Assembly: GCA_015654825.1 (NCBI GenBank) | Contig: JAATGE010000304.1 | Span: forward strand, 1 to 7,398 | Origin: Rhodospirillales bacterium | GTDB lineage: Bacteria > Pseudomonadota > Alphaproteobacteria > Acetobacterales > Acetobacteraceae | DNA length: 7,398 bases | Direction of reading: 5' to 3' | Part shown: one piece after another, positions 6,893-7,398 of the stretch | Position numbering within the stretch: position 1 is the stretch's first letter | How the letters are laid out: the number at the start of each line of letters is the position of its first letter | The notes under the pieces: model-generated | Told to the model about the DNA's origin: nothing | The model's database searches: none | The model's input: only the letters and a program-made list of their open reading frames with translations | Translations under genes and position numbers: made by a program

Positions 6893-7398
6893 ATGGGGGC
6901 CCCGGTCGAGTTAATCAACGGTTGGATTCTGCCGGTGCTCGCGGGGCCGGCGGTTGGCAGCTTTCTTGGCGTGCTGGTGCGGCGGCTGCCGGAGGATCGG
7001 CCGATCGCGGTGGCGCGCTCGGCGTGCGAGGCGTGCGGCCACGTGCTGGGGCCGCTGGAGATGATTCCGCTGGTCAGTTTCGTCTGGCAGCGCGGGCGCT
7101 GCCGGCATTGCGGGGCGCCGATCGCGGCGATGCATCCGGTGATCGAGCTGGCGGCGCTGGGGGTGGCGGCGGTGGCGGCGGTGGTGGTGCCGGGGGGCGC
7201 CGAGCTGTGGCTCGCGTGCATCCTGGGCTGGTGGCTGCTGGCGCTGGGCTGGATCGACGCGCAGAGTTTTCGGCTGCCGGACGTGTTGACGCTGCCGCTG
7301 CTGCTGGCGGGTCTCGGCGAAGCGGCGTGGTGGGAGCCGGATGAGCTCACCGGCCGCGCCGCTGCCGCGGTGCTGGCGTATGGGGCGCTGTGGGCGCT
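6893..7398 (+). CDS. Prepilin peptidase / N-methyltransferase (GspO/PilD family), 3' partial
   Basis: At least 168 residues of a membrane-embedded aspartic peptidase that cleaves and N-methylates type IV prepilins and T2SS pseudopilins. The N-terminal helix WILPVLAGPAVGSFLGVLVRRLP is the family hallmark. Next comes the cytoplasmic zinc domain with two CxxC pairs, Cys45/Cys48 and Cys70/Cys73, and the expected spacing text 'LEMIPLVSFVWQRGRCRHCGAPI'. A second membrane segment (about 86-100) and a third (about 105-121) lead into GWIDAQSFRLPD, in which Asp122 is the first catalytic aspartate. The second (GxGDxK motif) lies beyond the window, so completeness cannot be judged. ATG 6893 is chosen because it gives the normal N-terminal length. 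The AGGG before it is only 2 bases away, too close for a standard ribosome binding site. Divergence from gspE supports a T2SS role, but such enzymes often also serve type IV pili, so gspO versus pilD is left open. Confidence 0.9.
   Translation, partial: MGAPVELINGWILPVLAGPAVGSFLGVLVRRLPEDRPIAVARSACEACGHVLGPLEMIPLVSFVWQRGRCRHCGAPIAAMHPVIELAALGVAAVAAVVVPGGAELWLACILGWWLLALGWIDAQSFRLPDVLTLPLLLAGLGEAAWWEPDELTGRAAAAVLAYGALWA

Noticed and set aside
6880..7344. Open frame on the + strand starting at ATG 6880
   Set aside because: It is Gly/Ala/Arg-rich and motif-free. The overlapping frame from 6893 encodes the prepilin peptidase with its zinc cysteines and catalytic Asp.
6811..7350. Upstream extension of the gspE frame to about 7350
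   Set aside because: The extra 180 residues are Ser/Ala/Pro/Arg-rich shadow sequence antisense to the prepilin peptidase, while GspE already has its normal N-terminal domain when started at 6810.

Overview
The window is GC-rich, densely coding bacterial DNA with strong G/C preference at third codon positions. It carries a type II secretion (T2SS) gene group, a Sec-exported penicillin-acylase-type enzyme and highly structured GC-rich intergenic palindromes. Together these suggest an alphaproteobacterium, possibly of the Acetobacteraceae. That placement is an inference from gene style and repeat type; no rRNA or other marker is present.

Layout from left to right. (1) 1-177 (+) is the C-terminal end of a probable 2-oxoglutarate/Fe(II) oxygenase. 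(2) 188-403 is nested palindromic element A, followed by a short leader. (3) 488-2812 (+) is a complete secreted N-terminal-nucleophile acylase of the penicillin amidase family, closest in its visible motifs to PvdQ/aculeacin-type acylases. (4) 2828-2973 is palindromic element C, between two convergent genes. (5) 2976-3608 (-) is an uncharacterised membrane-anchored protein. (6) 3621-4847 (-) is gspF, the T2SS inner-membrane platform protein. (7) 4853-5046 is palindromic element B, between gspF and gspE. (8) 5065-6810 (-) is gspE, the T2SS ATPase. (9) 6811-6892 is a divergent intergenic region with a perfect 14-bp palindrome. (10) 6893-7398 (+) is the N-terminal part of a prepilin peptidase (gspO/pilD), cut by the window end.

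The leftward genes gspE, gspF and the membrane protein look like one transcription unit. The divergent prepilin peptidase would process the pseudopilins assembled by GspE and GspF. No pseudopilin, secretin or other T2SS gene is visible here. The acylase has its own Sec signal and could be a T2SS client, but nothing in the sequence proves that link.

The most notable signal is the family of three intergenic elements. Each is a large inverted repeat built from smaller hairpins nested inside one another. The outer hairpin is shared by all three, the middle hairpins share a frame with exchangeable cores, and the apex stem of A and B shows a compensatory base-pair change. The elements reach to within 2-5 bases of neighbouring coding ends. 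Element B interrupts the gspE-gspF unit and leaves gspF without a visible Shine-Dalgarno sequence.
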